A DNA stretch of 64,000 bases from Patellaria atrata CBS 101060. Lineage: Eukaryota; Ascomycota; Dothideomycetes; Patellariales; Patellariaceae. Positions 1-11,511 of the stretch are shown here, in pieces. The stretch is from contig MU006092.1 of NCBI GenBank assembly GCA_010093705.1, forward strand, positions 1,198,500-1,262,499, given 5' to 3'. Within the stretch, counting starts at the first letter, position 1, and every line of letters starts with the position of its first letter. The position numbers and the translations under genes are program-made. The notes below the pieces were generated by a model. That model made no database searches, had not been told where the DNA came from, and saw nothing but the letters and a program-made list of their open reading frames with translations.

Positions 1-580
1 TAATCTTAAGTGATACCACTGCTAATATGCATAGGGCTTGTATAGTAAGCATGGTCCGTCTGATATATCTTGGCTTAAATTTCGACAATTCAGTGATCTT
101 ATATGGGGGAGCATCGACTTCCATCTTCACGTACGTAATGGTCATTTTTCTTGTTTCGATTGGGTACCTGAAAAAATCGGCTAGTACTCTCGAGATGAAT
201 CTTGCTATCATCTGCAGCTGCTCCATCTCCTTTCCTGCGTTCTATCGCCGCGGAAAAACCGCTGTGCGACAGATCATCAGCAAGATCTGTTGGTAATTTG
301 ATCCAAGAAGCAGTCCGTCTAAGTCGAAGACTGGTAACGATTTCGCTCGCAATGCTTATGGTATCCTTCCTCTGCGTTCTTTGGACCGGCCACAAAATAA
401 TTCGGAGTCATCACGTCAAACCGCCGAGAAGCCTCCTCATATATCAACCTTGAACATGACAAGGGCGACAATGGATGTTAAAGTGTAATTCTAAGAGTTA
501 AAATTAGAATAAAGAATATATGCTTGTCTTCCTTTTTGCTCAAGTGGTTTCTATGATCTCAGGCTGGGGTAAGCTTTCTG

Positions 581-753
581 TGTCAAGGCTCAACCTCAGA
601 TGGAAGTTGCAAGATATATTGCTACATGTACATGAAGCTTAAACTTAAGGAAAGAAAGTGTTGAGACAGCATATGCTGTTCTGCTAAAGTACAGTATGAC
701 TAAGCCGCTGGATCATCCAAGGCATTTATACCTATCGGCTCTAACCCGTGACA
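581..753 (-). mobile_element. Solo LTR fossil, copy 1
   Basis: A 173-bp sequence that, read on the minus strand, begins TGTCACGGGTTAG and ends TTGACA, so it has the TG...CA ends of a long terminal repeat. It is the inverted partner of the copy at 2864-3036, with about 10 differences in 173 bp (about 94 percent identity), most of them transitions. No internal element sequence or coding region adjoins it, and I see no matching target duplication. It is best read as an old solo LTR of an unnamed fungal LTR family. Confidence 0.6.
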
Positions 754-2863
754 GAAACACAGGTCCAAAAATTAGATGGCACACAGTGAATATCAAATAG
801 TACTTTTTATTTGAAAGATTTAACTAGAATTACTCAAATATGGCTTTTAGATGTGGGGATAGTTCTAATCTGGAATGCATATAAATACTGCAATCCTGAA
901 ACTCGGTAACTTTTGAGCGGAATGTTACCATAACAATCATAACGTACAAGAGTACTGGTATGATCAAAATCTCAAACTAGAATTTGAAGGCTATGGGTTT
1001 GGTAGAGATTGGACTCGAGAGTATATCTAGTATGAGACGCACGCACAAGCACATTCGCGGTTTTCGTTACTCGTCAGTGCTGTATCTAATCGTCATATGA
1101 GATGCATTCCGCTTAAAACAGTAACAATGTAAGCACACCATGAGTAGGTGAAGTTACTAACTCCGGAAATATGGGCCAGTCAATCGAAACTGGCTCGGAT
1201 AACGGAACTGGTACCGGAGGGGTCGGTTTTGGTCCAATTATCTTTCAGAAGATAAGCTTAATATTTTGGTATAGCAATTATTGTGCTGATAGAAAGCTAT
1301 TTATTATGCAGATCCTGGCGAGGAGGAAGCGGTAAGCGTGTTGATGCTATCCATGCCTGGGAAGGGGATAAAGAGATGGGCGACCCAATTCGATTGAATA
1401 GATGGATAGAATGCCCTACCGTGAACCGCAGGTCCGTAGAGGAATGGCTAAAATCAGTGGATTAGCCTTCTTCAGATAATTTAGAATATTTCTGCTTGTC
1501 CCATTAGCTATACCCGATCTGATAAGGCGCAACTCTGATTCACTTAGGCATACCTCTCCTAGTCCTAAAAACCTTGATATTACTGAGGTTATTGTATGAT
1601 CAGTCAATTCCTTCGGATACGGGGTGCTCTATCCAAAAGCCACAATAATATTCTAGCCAGGTAGAGCAGGGAATACTAGAGACTTCAGTGCCTATATACA
1701 TAGGTAGAACGAGAACATCATACACGAGAAGATTTCGAAGCTTTGAGGACTTGAGAATGGCATCCATGATATCAAATTTCTGAGTAGAACTTAGTAAACA
1801 GGTATTAAACCTTAACGATGAACATGACAGCTTACTACTGCCACCAGGCCTTTTCATCATGCTTCTCCCAGTTCAATTTGGTCTTGATGGATAGAACCTC
1901 AAGATCAGGACATAACTGTACAAGTCAAGGATTCGCGGCCCAGCTACCATCGCTTCTACCTTTCCTCCCCTTAGTCTTATTATATGGAGACAAGGTCCAT
2001 GCCGCAAGACGCTAGGCCAAAGCCCTTGCGGAGTAAAGAATGCATGTAGACCATCTCTAAGTATAAATATACGGATCTCTTGTAAAGCGTTGATAGCAGC
2101 AAAAAAAATCGATCACCACATTTACAGACAAGAACTTATTATCGAGTGATGTCATCCCGGACTTCGAAATTTCGAAGTTAAAGCTCAAAGACTTCAAAAA
2201 CGGCACGCAACCGGTTAATTCAGAGAATAAGTGATGAGAGGTACGACCTAAGACATTCAAGCTTTCATAATTTGGTCCAGTCCATACAATTTTCGCACTG
2301 GACTATTCCTCGAAGGCTTCTAAGTTCAAAGTGTGAGATTTGTTCTTGGAACTCCGTCTATCATGACTGCATATAGAGAAGGGCGTGAGTGGGTGACAAG
2401 GGCTTAGTGTTAAGGTTCAGCGCATTTATAGCTGTGCCTGAAGCAAACGATTGGTCAAAAACGAAACATGTTGGGGCTCACCGGACCAATTTTTGATCTA
2501 GATCTAATCTCTTGGCAGGGGTTATTATCGGACTTCATTTCATCCTTCACAAAGTTGTACCGGGTACAGTGCCAGTTTATATGATCCTAATATATTCGTC
2601 CACAGTCATAAGGAGTATATACAGGACAAGTAAGATAGAAACTAATACCCTTCCCAGAAGTCATACATCATACTCCAAATTACCTCTCCTACTTCCAATA
2701 GCAGCTTAACGGTCTGCAGTTGAGGAAGTAAACGCCATGTCTTCATGTTCAGCACCTTAGAACCCTTTCCTAGCTCACACTCTCACTTCGGTTCCTGTCT
2801 CCGTTGAGTAGACATGTTATATCTCCGTCTGCAGCCGTATCTATCATACAGTCACTCACAGAA

Positions 2864-3036
2864 TGTCACGGGTTAGACCCGATAGGTATAAATGCCTCGG
2901 ATGATCCAGCGGCTTAGTCATACTGTACTTTAGCAGAACAGCATATACTGTCTCAACACTTTCTTTCCTTAAGTTTAAGCTTCATGTACATATAGCAATA
3001 TACCTTTCAGCTTTCATCTGAAGTTGAGCCATGACA
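2864..3036 (+). mobile_element. Solo LTR fossil, copy 2
   Basis: This 173-bp copy starts TGTCACGGGTTAGACCC and ends CCATGACA. It is full length relative to copy 1 but lies in the opposite orientation, so the two cannot be the paired ends of one element. The five bases on either side do not match as a target duplication. The roughly 6 percent divergence between copies suggests an old insertion, or one accelerated by RIP-type mutation. Confidence 0.6.
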
Positions 3037-3883
3037 GTTTCCACTTGAATCTACTTTCCCTGACCAAGCCAGTTTGAACTCCCTCTCCATCCATCGTACT
3101 GCCATAGGCCAAGTTAAGAACCTCCAACAGAAAACATCGAAAAGATTTCTCAGAACCTTAACTAGTATCGCGCCCTACAGAGTAGAAACTAGGGACTCCA
3201 ACAGTTCTAGGATCAATAGAGCATGATGGAAACCCTATCGTGATAGTAGCCGTAAAACCAATGCCGGGGAAAACGAGCCACTCCTGCTACCACTGCGGTC
3301 TTTGTCGACTTGAGAATTACCGATTATTATCGGAGTTCTGACACCGTTATCGATGGATCGAGGGAGGCAAGGCGTTATAGAATTCTATGCTCTGCGTTGA
3401 TCTGAATTGTGGTTTCGGGGGGCATACGTCGCCGGGAGTGAATCCTGGGTGTGGAATATTGCAGAGATCGTAGATTTAAAGTACCTCGGACTTGCATATT
3501 CTTATTTAACGGGGTGTTTTGGGTGGATTAGGGTGTGTGTTAGGCTTTGATGTTGATGGAATGTTTTCTACGGTGGGAGGGATTTACTTGGAATATTTGG
3601 AGTTGGGATGAGGGGAAGAGAGGAGAGGGATGGTGATGTGGGATAGAACTTGTGGTCTTATGGAGATCGTTAATTCTTTGCATATTAGATGGGCTGGTCT
3701 TAAGCTAATAAACGTGAAGTCCACAAACACTGTACAAACGATGGAGATTAGAGATCTTGCGAGAACCCCTAGGCTGAATAACAACCGTCCAACTGTAATA
3801 TCTGCCTTATCCCGGAGCTAGGTAGTCTCCAATATGTGACCCATGGGCCATGGGAGGTGAACTGAAGTATCACCTGCGTATCT

Positions 3884-3911
3884 CCCCCTCCTCCCCCCCG
3901 CCCACCCCCCC
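3884..3911 (-). repeat. C-rich tract, minus-strand G-quadruplex motif
   Basis: The plus strand carries four C runs of 5, 7, 3 and 7 bases separated by short spacers of 4, 1 and 1 bases. The minus strand therefore has four G runs with short loops, which fits the classical G-quadruplex pattern. No gene adjoins it. Confidence 0.6.
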
Positions 3912-4466
3912 AATAGTATTGATGTTACTGGTCTGGATTTTTAATTGACTGTCACGGTTCTTCTGAACATATGGATGATTTCGATGGCTTAGGTGGAGGG
4001 ATAGAAGAGGTTGTGGGGATGGACGGTGCGTTGATGCTTGATACCATGACATGCGTTTCATGGTAAGTGGGTACGGGGAATTAACGATGGGCAAGCACAA
4101 GCTAACAACAAACAAACACTTCCATCAGGTAGACATGGATTGATGAAGGCAAATGGTATCAAGCGAAGTAAATTAAGTCACGACATTACTATGAGCGTAG
4201 CATGGGGGATCACAAAAATAGAGTCAAGTAAGCGTCATGAAAGAACAAAATGGGGAACACTCTTCATTATCCATCAAAACCGCTCTAGTAACACTGAATG
4301 AGGATTCATCCACCACAATCTACCAAAACCATGTAGCAATAACCAGATCAGCCCATCCACGCTTTCCCCAAGTAGTTTCCATCAAATCACTTATCCATCA
4401 TCCATAACATCGTGAAGAACTTGACGTCGTCCCTTAAAATTCCAACCCGCGTAAGACAATGTGTCG

Positions 4467-4560
4467 GGAATTGTTGTGCCGTAGAGGTGATGACTGAAAA
4501 TTATAGTGAGGAATTGTTGTGCTGTTGAGTAGATGATTGAAATGCTTATTGAGGAATTGA
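4467..4560. repeat. 43-bp tandem repeat, two units plus a stub
   Basis: Two 43-bp units (4467-4509 and 4510-4552) both begin GGAATTGTTGTGC, followed by an 8-bp stub of a third. The units differ at several positions. The repeat lies within an otherwise featureless stretch. Confidence 0.65.
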
Positions 4561-6748
4561 CGCCACATCCAGCTGCAATTTGACAAGGAGGTAGAGGGTT
4601 GTCGTAAGGACCGTTAAAGAGAAAATGGATTGTTGCTCGCATCTGCAGGAAGCAAATGTGGCCTGGTTATAGCCAGGCTGAACCGGGCCGTAACTTGGAG
4701 CTTGATACCCAGTGTTCTCCGCTGGAGTATAGGTTCATAGGTTGATGCTGTTTCAGCTGAGCAGCTCCACACCTGCTGCTACTGTACTGGTCTATCGGGC
4801 ACGCTGTTCCTTGATATCTAGTGTTGTGGCTGAACGCTGGAGTTGGCATCTGTACGGGATAGTTCGTATTTTCGACATTTGAAATCCTGTCGTGGAACCC
4901 GCGGAATAAGCAGGTGTCTGGATAGTAGACATTGGTGTACGACGCCAATTGTAGCTGATCAGTGGGGATAATCTGATAAAAAAGAAGGGGAGACTGAGGC
5001 AAGAGACGAAGAGCGGATTCTTATACCTCTGTGGACCACGCTAGAGAGCAAGCGAGATCAAGTGAATGAAACAAGCTTGTTTTGGAAGCGAATTAAGCTT
5101 GCTAAGATGATAATGGCTAGGTTTAGAATGCTGATTGGGCGATAGGTAGGTTTGGGGGCATTGAGGGTGATCTAGGGGGCGGCATAGAGATCTGAGAGGC
5201 TAAGGAGCTCTTGGGGACTTGCAACGACGTTGTAGAAACAACGAAGCTACTGCAGGATCCAGAAATAGGTTGAATAGATTCCTTTGGTTCTACACAGTAT
5301 CCTGGAAGAGTATCAAGTGCCCCAGGCCCGTAGTCGAGGCACGCTGGCCATGTGTTGCTCAAGTTGTGCTGGTGGGTCGCCTGGTTGATATCACAGCTTC
5401 AAGCCAGGTTGCTGGCCTAACGCAGCCATCAAAGCAATTGGGATACTTAAGACGGGGAGACAGACAGGATAGAGAGGAGTAACTTCTTTAGATTCAGATA
5501 TGACTATATTCTATCCCGTTAGCCACGAGTAAGTGTCTGAGAGACAATGATGCACTACGAATGATGCCACTCCACCATGCCTGGTGAGGGACACAGCAGT
5601 ACCAACCTATCATAGAGATGTTAGCCCTATATTTATCATAGGAGATTATTGACAGACCTTTACTTGAAGACAGCGATGTGCAGGGCCATGCCATACTGGC
5701 CTGTAGGGATATCTGTACTCTCTACCCAAGAGCATACTATCAACCAGCAGGCTCTGCTCTCCAAGTTTCCTGCTACATCATGTCCCTCTATATATCTTTC
5801 CTCTTATAAGAGTAATCACGAAAATCGAACTGTATTATCGTAACCGTCCCGGGGCGGCTAGAGTCTCCAGCGGTCGCAAGCGTTCCTACACCCCTTGAAG
5901 CACCTTCCCACTCCATATCTCCTTATGGGAATAGGATAAACTACATATTTCCACGTTAAAGAGCATTATTACTTTTCTACAGAGGTAACAATCCTGCTGC
6001 TCTTAAGACCGCAGGTTTGCTATGACGTTGCGGGTGTCTAGGATTGCCTATTATTCCGCTTGCCCTACCGAAACTGCCAATCGTCAACTTAACACCCACA
6101 ACATCGCGAACAGTCAATGATCACAACCAACTGGGAGCCACAGGCATTGGATATTTGTATTTTGGAAGAGAGAACTTACTTCATATCTGTTTCAGTGTCT
6201 GCAACTTCTATAATGACGCGACCTGGAAAATCCTCTTTCGTCACATCCTCTCCACATCACCACAGCAACCGGCAGTGTTCCACTTCCGCCAACTATACTT
6301 TCCTGATGAAACAAATGGGAGGGAGAGAAGACAGACGCGGATCTTATTCTGCAAATCATGGCGAGAAGACTGCAAGTCTGGATACCCACCTCTCAGCACC
6401 GGGAGATGACAGCCCACCTCCGGCACTGAAAGTCCACTGCAACGTTCCTTGAGACGTCTAGGTGGGTATATAGAGGAAAGTATACCTGACGAGACGAGGC
6501 AACTTACACAGTCAACTAGGAATACAATGTGGAGCAGCCTCTCCTTAACCTCTTGGTACAACGGAGAGCTGACCTTTCCACCCTTCTCCGCGGTGGCGAA
6601 AAGACGACGCACCCCCTTGTCTAGGGAAGAGACAAGTGAAGCATATAGAAAAGCACATAAATACTGAAAGGGGATACTTAGCAGACACCCACAGATCACT
6701 ACACTGAAGCATCCTTTTCGATAGGCCCGCATCTCTGGCGAACAAGAC

Positions 6749-7028
6749 TGTCACGGGTTAGACCCGATAGGTATAAGTGCCTTGGATGATCCAGCGGCTT
6801 AGCTATGCTATACTTAAATAGAACAACTTACGTTGTTCTGGCACTTTCTCTTACATTCTTTCCTTAAGTTTAAGCCCCATGCATGATCCAGTAGCTTAGT
6901 CATGTTGTACTTTAATAGAACAGCTCACGCTGTTCTGATACTCTCTTTTACTTTCTTTCCTTAAGTTTAAGCTTCATGTACATACAGCAATATACCTTTC
7001 AGCTCTCACCTGAGGTTGAGCCTTGACA
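6749..7028 (+). mobile_element. Solo LTR fossil, copy 3, with target duplication
   Basis: This copy has the same ends as the other two (TGTCACGGGTTAG at the start, GCCTTGACA at the end) but is 280 bp long because its middle part, from the GATGATCCAG block to the CTTAAGTTTAAG block, is present twice. The same 5 bases, AAGAC, flank it on both sides (6744-6748 and 7029-7033), which is the usual integration footprint of an LTR element and confirms the element borders. There is no internal coding region: it is a solo LTR left by recombination. Confidence 0.75.
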
Positions 7029-8502
7029 AAGACGGTCTCAACCTCCGAAATGAGGACACTACCTTTATCTTTTGTAGAACAGCTGGCAAACCACACAAAG
7101 GGGTATATATTAATAAAAGGAAAAGACTTAGAAAGATCAGAGTAAGACAATGTGAACAGTGCTCTGAACACTTGTAGCTTCATGGAGAACAACCCCGGCG
7201 GGGAGGATACCCACCTCCAAGCCTCGTGAAATGGGAAAGAGAATACACGAAGAAGTATACGACTGAAGAGTAAAGATACTCACATCGATTATAGCTATCG
7301 ACATCTCAAACTCCTTACTCATTTCTGGACCTCTGGACCGCGGTTTCCATATCATATATCTTAGGGTCTTCGTTTCCGAAGTTGATACGCCTTCTCTACC
7401 TTGAAAGAGACACTGGGACACACTGAGAAAGAGAGCACTGGACGAAACTGAGAGACTTATGGAAGTCCACAGTCCATGGATGAGACCAAGGTAGCGTTCC
7501 TTCTGGTTTTAGCAGCAGTAGGGCTCCATCTTTCCGGTGGACTAGCAGAGATCATACAGATATAACGCATTATTGTCCTCGGTAGGCGTCATGGGTTGGA
7601 TCTGACACTCACTTACTATTACGGCCTCGGATACCTCACGAACTTAAAACGAGCATGCAAAAGAGAACATTTGTGAAGGAAATGAACAATAATGGAATTA
7701 CGGAACATAGAGACAGCTATGATGGAGCTGACCCCAGTTGTTCTATTCAATTGTTATGGAGGTAGAAACCGCTTGGAAAATGGTTTTACTGGACAGGGGG
7801 ACCAATGGAAGGCCTTGCCACATGTCCTTTCGTCTATATAACCGGCGATGAGTTAACCTGAAAGCGGTCCTTAGGTATTCGGATTTGATCTGCTACCTCC
7901 AACAGCAAGATTGCAAATACAACATAAGCAAACTGTTTGGTCAGACGCATATGGAACAACTTACATGGCAGTAGTAAAGTATCATAACTCCCAATCCTTA
8001 ACCCCTCACCGATATTACACCTTCGTCCTTCCCGCCCACCAGACCTCCTTCAACACAACCGCAAACTTCATATAAGGTAGTCGGAAAGAAAAGATTTGTA
8101 CGAATCGTCAATTCTCATTAGCATGATATCATCAAGTCTGCATGCTAGCTACTGAGCCGTAAGACAGCTCCATCCATCTCAATAGGGATGAGTCAAGATT
8201 AGAAAAAGAAGCCCGCTAGCTGTACCGGTAAGAGGGGTATATTGTGCAGAAAACGCTTTTAGGGGTATTAAAAAGAAAGAGAGAATGTTGAACAAAGTAG
8301 AACGGATGGAAGATCAGGGATAGATAAAAAGCCAGAAGCGCTCAGTGTAGAAAAAGGGGGAGGACGCCTTTCCCATGTTGCCTACGCCGTCGCTATGTCA
8401 TCCCTGTACAATTGTACCAGGGGATCCGAAACCGTCTAGCAGCCTAGTGAACCGAAACTCCGGGAAATGCTGAGTCAGGGACGGTAAATCCCTCGCCGAA
8501 AA

Positions 8503-11500
8503 TCACATCATAACACACTTAAACGCTCCCTTCTTCTCCTTGCCGTTTCCGGACTGCTGAGTCTCGAGGAGGGGATCCAGAGGCAGATGTGCCGAGGATC
8601 TGATCATGTTTCGCCTCTCCTGGGAACTCATGGTTCCGACGCTCCGGATGGTATCAAGCCTTGATACACCCATGTGCGTGTTGCGGGATCTCCTGAGCCT
8701 GGTACGGTCTCTGCTGTTCCGTGGCGCAAAGCGGTCCGAGCTGGGCGCACGTCGGCCAGCTCTCTCCCCGGCCGGGGTGGCACGGGACGGCCTGTCGCCG
8801 CCAGGTGTCCGACGCGAGGGCCTTTCCCTATTATGTACGCCTGAGGAAGGTCTGTCCCCGCTGGGAGTGCTCGCTGAGGTCCTCTCTCCGCTGGGCATGG
8901 GAGCAACGGTTTGATCTACGCTCTGGCTCCTACGTCTAGGAGCCCAGCCAGGAATCTCCAAGCTGCCGGTGGAGAGGCTTGCCCTCACATTTGACCATAT
9001 GCCAGCGAGACCTCTTTCGGGTGGAGGTGGAGGAGCCGGCGAACTTGGGCGACGATAGCGAATACTTCCCTGTGGGAAGGTTAAGCTGCTTTGGAGCTCT
9101 CGAAGCACCTCGTCTGCAGTGCGGTAATCGAGTGGCGTACCCGGAGAGCTGCTTGATTGCGTCGCCGTAGAAGTGCTCGGGATAGACGGCTGGGCTGGCC
9201 GTGTACCGAAAAAGGGGGCGTCGTGCTCTCCAAAACCGTTGCGCAAAGAGTACCGCGGAGTTTGCGGGACCCGGGGGTTCGCCAATATAGGAAGGGGGTC
9301 CTCACCGGGGCGGATTCTCTGTAGACGTGCTCGCGAATCCGGTGCAGTAATTGGAGGAGGGGGGGATTCTGGCACGCGGGTAGCATGTGGTGGTATGACA
9401 CCTTGGGTTGGGTGACTAGAGGTGCTGTTACGCACGAGAATGTCTGGGATGTACCAACGGGCTGGCTCTGGTAATTGTGGGAAAGACTCATACGTATGCG
9501 CAGCATTTGGCGCTCCTGGAGCGTTTGGATTGGGCGTATATGGAGGAGGCGGGGCTACCCAGTTGTCTGCGTCACTCTCGTGCGGTATCTCGCGAAGTCC
9601 ATCCGCGCGTCGGTACTCTAAAGGGCGGTCCGGTAGAGATAGAAGATGTCTCCTGTTGGCCGGAGCGCTGGCGGCAACTGTGGCAGCACGGGCAAGAGAT
9701 GCAACAGGTCGTGGAGCCCCTTGGACATACGGCTCTTCAAGAGCCGCTTGCGCTTCATCAGACGTCAATGGATCCTCATCTGCTGGAGCTCGTGGTGCAG
9801 CTGCCGATCGACGAGGAACAAAGGTCATTGCTCTCACTAGGCTAGTACTTGATAGGGTCCTTGCATTTGTCCGTTGTTCTTGTGGCGAGGAGCGCCTGAT
9901 CATTTCCCTATTCCTCTGTGCAACGGTACGCCTTCTCAGAAGTTCTACCTCTTGCTCGAAGCCAAGCCTTTCTGTTGGCAATTTCTCTCCAGGATGGTAC
10001 TGGTCCAAGGGGATAAGAACCTTTTGGGTTGGTTCACGGGACTCTTCAGACGTGAAATCAAAGTCAAAGATGACTAGCCTTGCGCTTACGCGGATAGAGA
10101 CGGGTTGCGCGGTTTCATCTTCTGCAGCATGCCAAACTGCATTTCCAAGGACCACCAAACGATCCAGACCATGTTCTTGGCCCTCGCTACCATATGATAC
10201 CCAATTCATCGTTGTTATTTCTTGGCTTGTGCACAGCGGATCGAGATCAATATGAAGTTGTGAACAGGCATGCCGAGGTAGGAGTCCAGCATGGTTTGCA
10301 TCGGTCTCGGAGTAAGTACCACTGCCGTTTTCCCAGTCGTCAGGTAACCTATACAGTATTATGTCCGTTCCATTGCCTGAATCGCTCTTTACCGCGACCG
10401 CTGCATGATAACAACGAGTTGAGACACATGGAATGACGTTTTCCAAAAAGGGACGGTTCTCTCGGGTGGGAACGGTCTCAATTGGCACAAAATCTTTATC
10501 TTCCTGGAACCTTTCCTTAACGGTCTCAAACACCCCCCAAGAATCCTCCAATTGGTTCCACGCAAATAGCTCGCCTATCTGACTCGTTGTTGGGTCAGGA
10601 AGCATGCAAGCTTGAGATACGGATCTCAGCTCTTGAGGAAAAAGAACGTGAGATGTCCATGCCTTGTCCGTAGCTTGAACGAATCGTTCCCAATCTTCTG
10701 TGAATATATCTCTATCAACTTCATGGACCGAGATAAGAGCAGACGATTGCATATTTCGTGCGGCGTTGGTGGCAAGAAATGTGCGTGAATCATCGGAAAA
10801 TGTGATCTTATCAGGTCTAGGGCATAAGACGTGACGTTTGGCGGGTTCTTTAGCATCATCGGCTAATGATACAATCTCAACGCCGTGAGGATATCCTGCG
10901 GCCGCGACCAGAACGTCCGGAGATAGGGTAATCGTTGTACATTCGTTTTCGAGTGCGATCGTCGGACGCTTCGTGATCTTACCTCGTTCGTCAGACTTCA
11001 GGTCATATACGTCGAGCGAGTGCGGGTCGGTGAGGATTGCTAATATTCGGCCATCATCGGTGATGTCAACGGCAACGGGACGGCGGTCTGTCTGCAATAA
11101 GCGTAAAGAGACGACAGGAAGCTCTGGTCCATTTACGATGTAAATGTATGTCGATGAGAAGATTACAATGTTACCGCCTTTTCGAGATATCGCCAGGCCA
11201 TATGATTCTGGGAGCGCGGATGAGGTTGCACTCTCCGAGAGAAGATCGATAATTGTGGTTTTGACATGTGGATGAACGAGATTCCTGGTGGTTTCCTCTG
11301 CGGATCGCCTTCGGTCGAAAGAAAATCTAGATGTGGCAGTATGAGGAGTTTCCTCAGAAGAATCGGATGCAAGGCTTGGTGATATTGGCCGCGTCTGCTC
11401 GCGTCGTTCGGGGGCATCGGAGGTATCAACACTCTCAGAATGACACGACGGGTTGTTCTTCATTGCAGCTTCCACAGTTCGAGGACTCAACGGCACTCCT

Positions 11501-11511
11501 CCTTCCTCCAT
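8503..11511 (-). CDS. Large propeller-like protein with C-terminal CAAX box
   Basis: A single uninterrupted frame of 1002 residues. I do not recognise a named family with confidence. Seen in the sequence: residues 1-95 are Ser/Thr/Glu-rich and probably disordered; about 100-520 contain beta-rich segments resembling degenerate WD40 blades (for example VAVDITDDGRILAILTD and ITLSPDVLVAAAG), so a beta-propeller is likely; about 525-555 is Arg/Glu-rich and may be helical; 560-1002 is low-complexity Pro/Ser/Arg. Around residues 870-945 a motif like SGDRPSR recurs five or six times. The protein ends CVMM after a Lys-rich stretch (KEKK), which fits a farnesylation CAAX box with Met as the last residue. 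The start is the first ATG of the frame, in a sensible MEEGG context. The 277-codon frame on the opposite strand is a codon-bias shadow. Membrane attachment is inference. Confidence 0.85.
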   Translation of the reverse strand: MEEGGVPLSPRTVEAAMKNNPSCHSESVDTSDAPERREQTRPISPSLASDSSEETPHTATSRFSFDRRRSAEETTRNLVHPHVKTTIIDLLSESATSSALPESYGLAISRKGGNIVIFSSTYIYIVNGPELPVVSLRLLQTDRRPVAVDITDDGRILAILTDPHSLDVYDLKSDERGKITKRPTIALENECTTITLSPDVLVAAAGYPHGVEIVSLADDAKEPAKRHVLCPRPDKITFSDDSRTFLATNAARNMQSSALISVHEVDRDIFTEDWERFVQATDKAWTSHVLFPQELRSVSQACMLPDPTTSQIGELFAWNQLEDSWGVFETVKERFQEDKDFVPIETVPTRENRPFLENVIPCVSTRCYHAAVAVKSDSGNGTDIILYRLPDDWENGSGTYSETDANHAGLLPRHACSQLHIDLDPLCTSQEITTMNWVSYGSEGQEHGLDRLVVLGNAVWHAAEDETAQPVSIRVSARLVIFDFDFTSEESREPTQKVLIPLDQYHPGEKLPTERLGFEQEVELLRRRTVAQRNREMIRRSSPQEQRTNARTLSSTSLVRAMTFVPRRSAAAPRAPADEDPLTSDEAQAALEEPYVQGAPRPVASLARAATVAASAPANRRHLLSLPDRPLEYRRADGLREIPHESDADNWVAPPPPYTPNPNAPGAPNAAHTYESFPQLPEPARWYIPDILVRNSTSSHPTQGVIPPHATRVPESPPPPITAPDSRARLQRIRPGEDPLPILANPRVPQTPRYSLRNGFGEHDAPFFGTRPAQPSIPSTSTATQSSSSPGTPLDYRTADEVLRELQSSLTFPQGSIRYRRPSSPAPPPPPERGLAGIWSNVRASLSTGSLEIPGWAPRRRSQSVDQTVAPMPSGERTSASTPSGDRPSSGVHNRERPSRRTPGGDRPSRATPAGERAGRRAPSSDRFAPRNSRDRTRLRRSRNTHMGVSRLDTIRSVGTMSSQERRNMIRSSAHLPLDPLLETQQSGNGKEKKGAFKCVMM

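Larger units (their letters stand above)
1..8502. other. Gene-poor, repeat-bearing stretch
   Basis: I recognise no intact gene here. Reading frames are short (mostly under 110 codons) and mutually overlapping on both strands. The stretch holds three copies of an LTR fossil family, a C-rich tract and a 43-bp tandem repeat, listed separately. The minus-strand frames at 4667-5002 and 5123-5362 have a protein-like composition (Pro/Ser/Tyr rich) and could be remnants of one decayed gene, but they match no family I know. The 6044-6732 segment has overlapping open frames on both strands and no recognisable motif. Confidence 0.6.

Noticed and set aside
581-3036. Complete LTR retroelement between the first two LTR copies
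   Set aside because: The two copies are in opposite orientation and no internal coding sequence lies between them, so they are independent solo LTRs.
6241-6732. 163-codon minus frame with hydrophobic N-terminus
   Set aside because: Overlapped by comparable plus-strand frames, no motif, many Cys and Ser typical of chance frames.
9422-10255. 277-codon plus-strand frame opposite the 1002-residue gene
   Set aside because: Shadow of a GC-rich coding strand; Ser/Arg/Ala-rich and without motif, while the minus frame is three times longer and protein-like.
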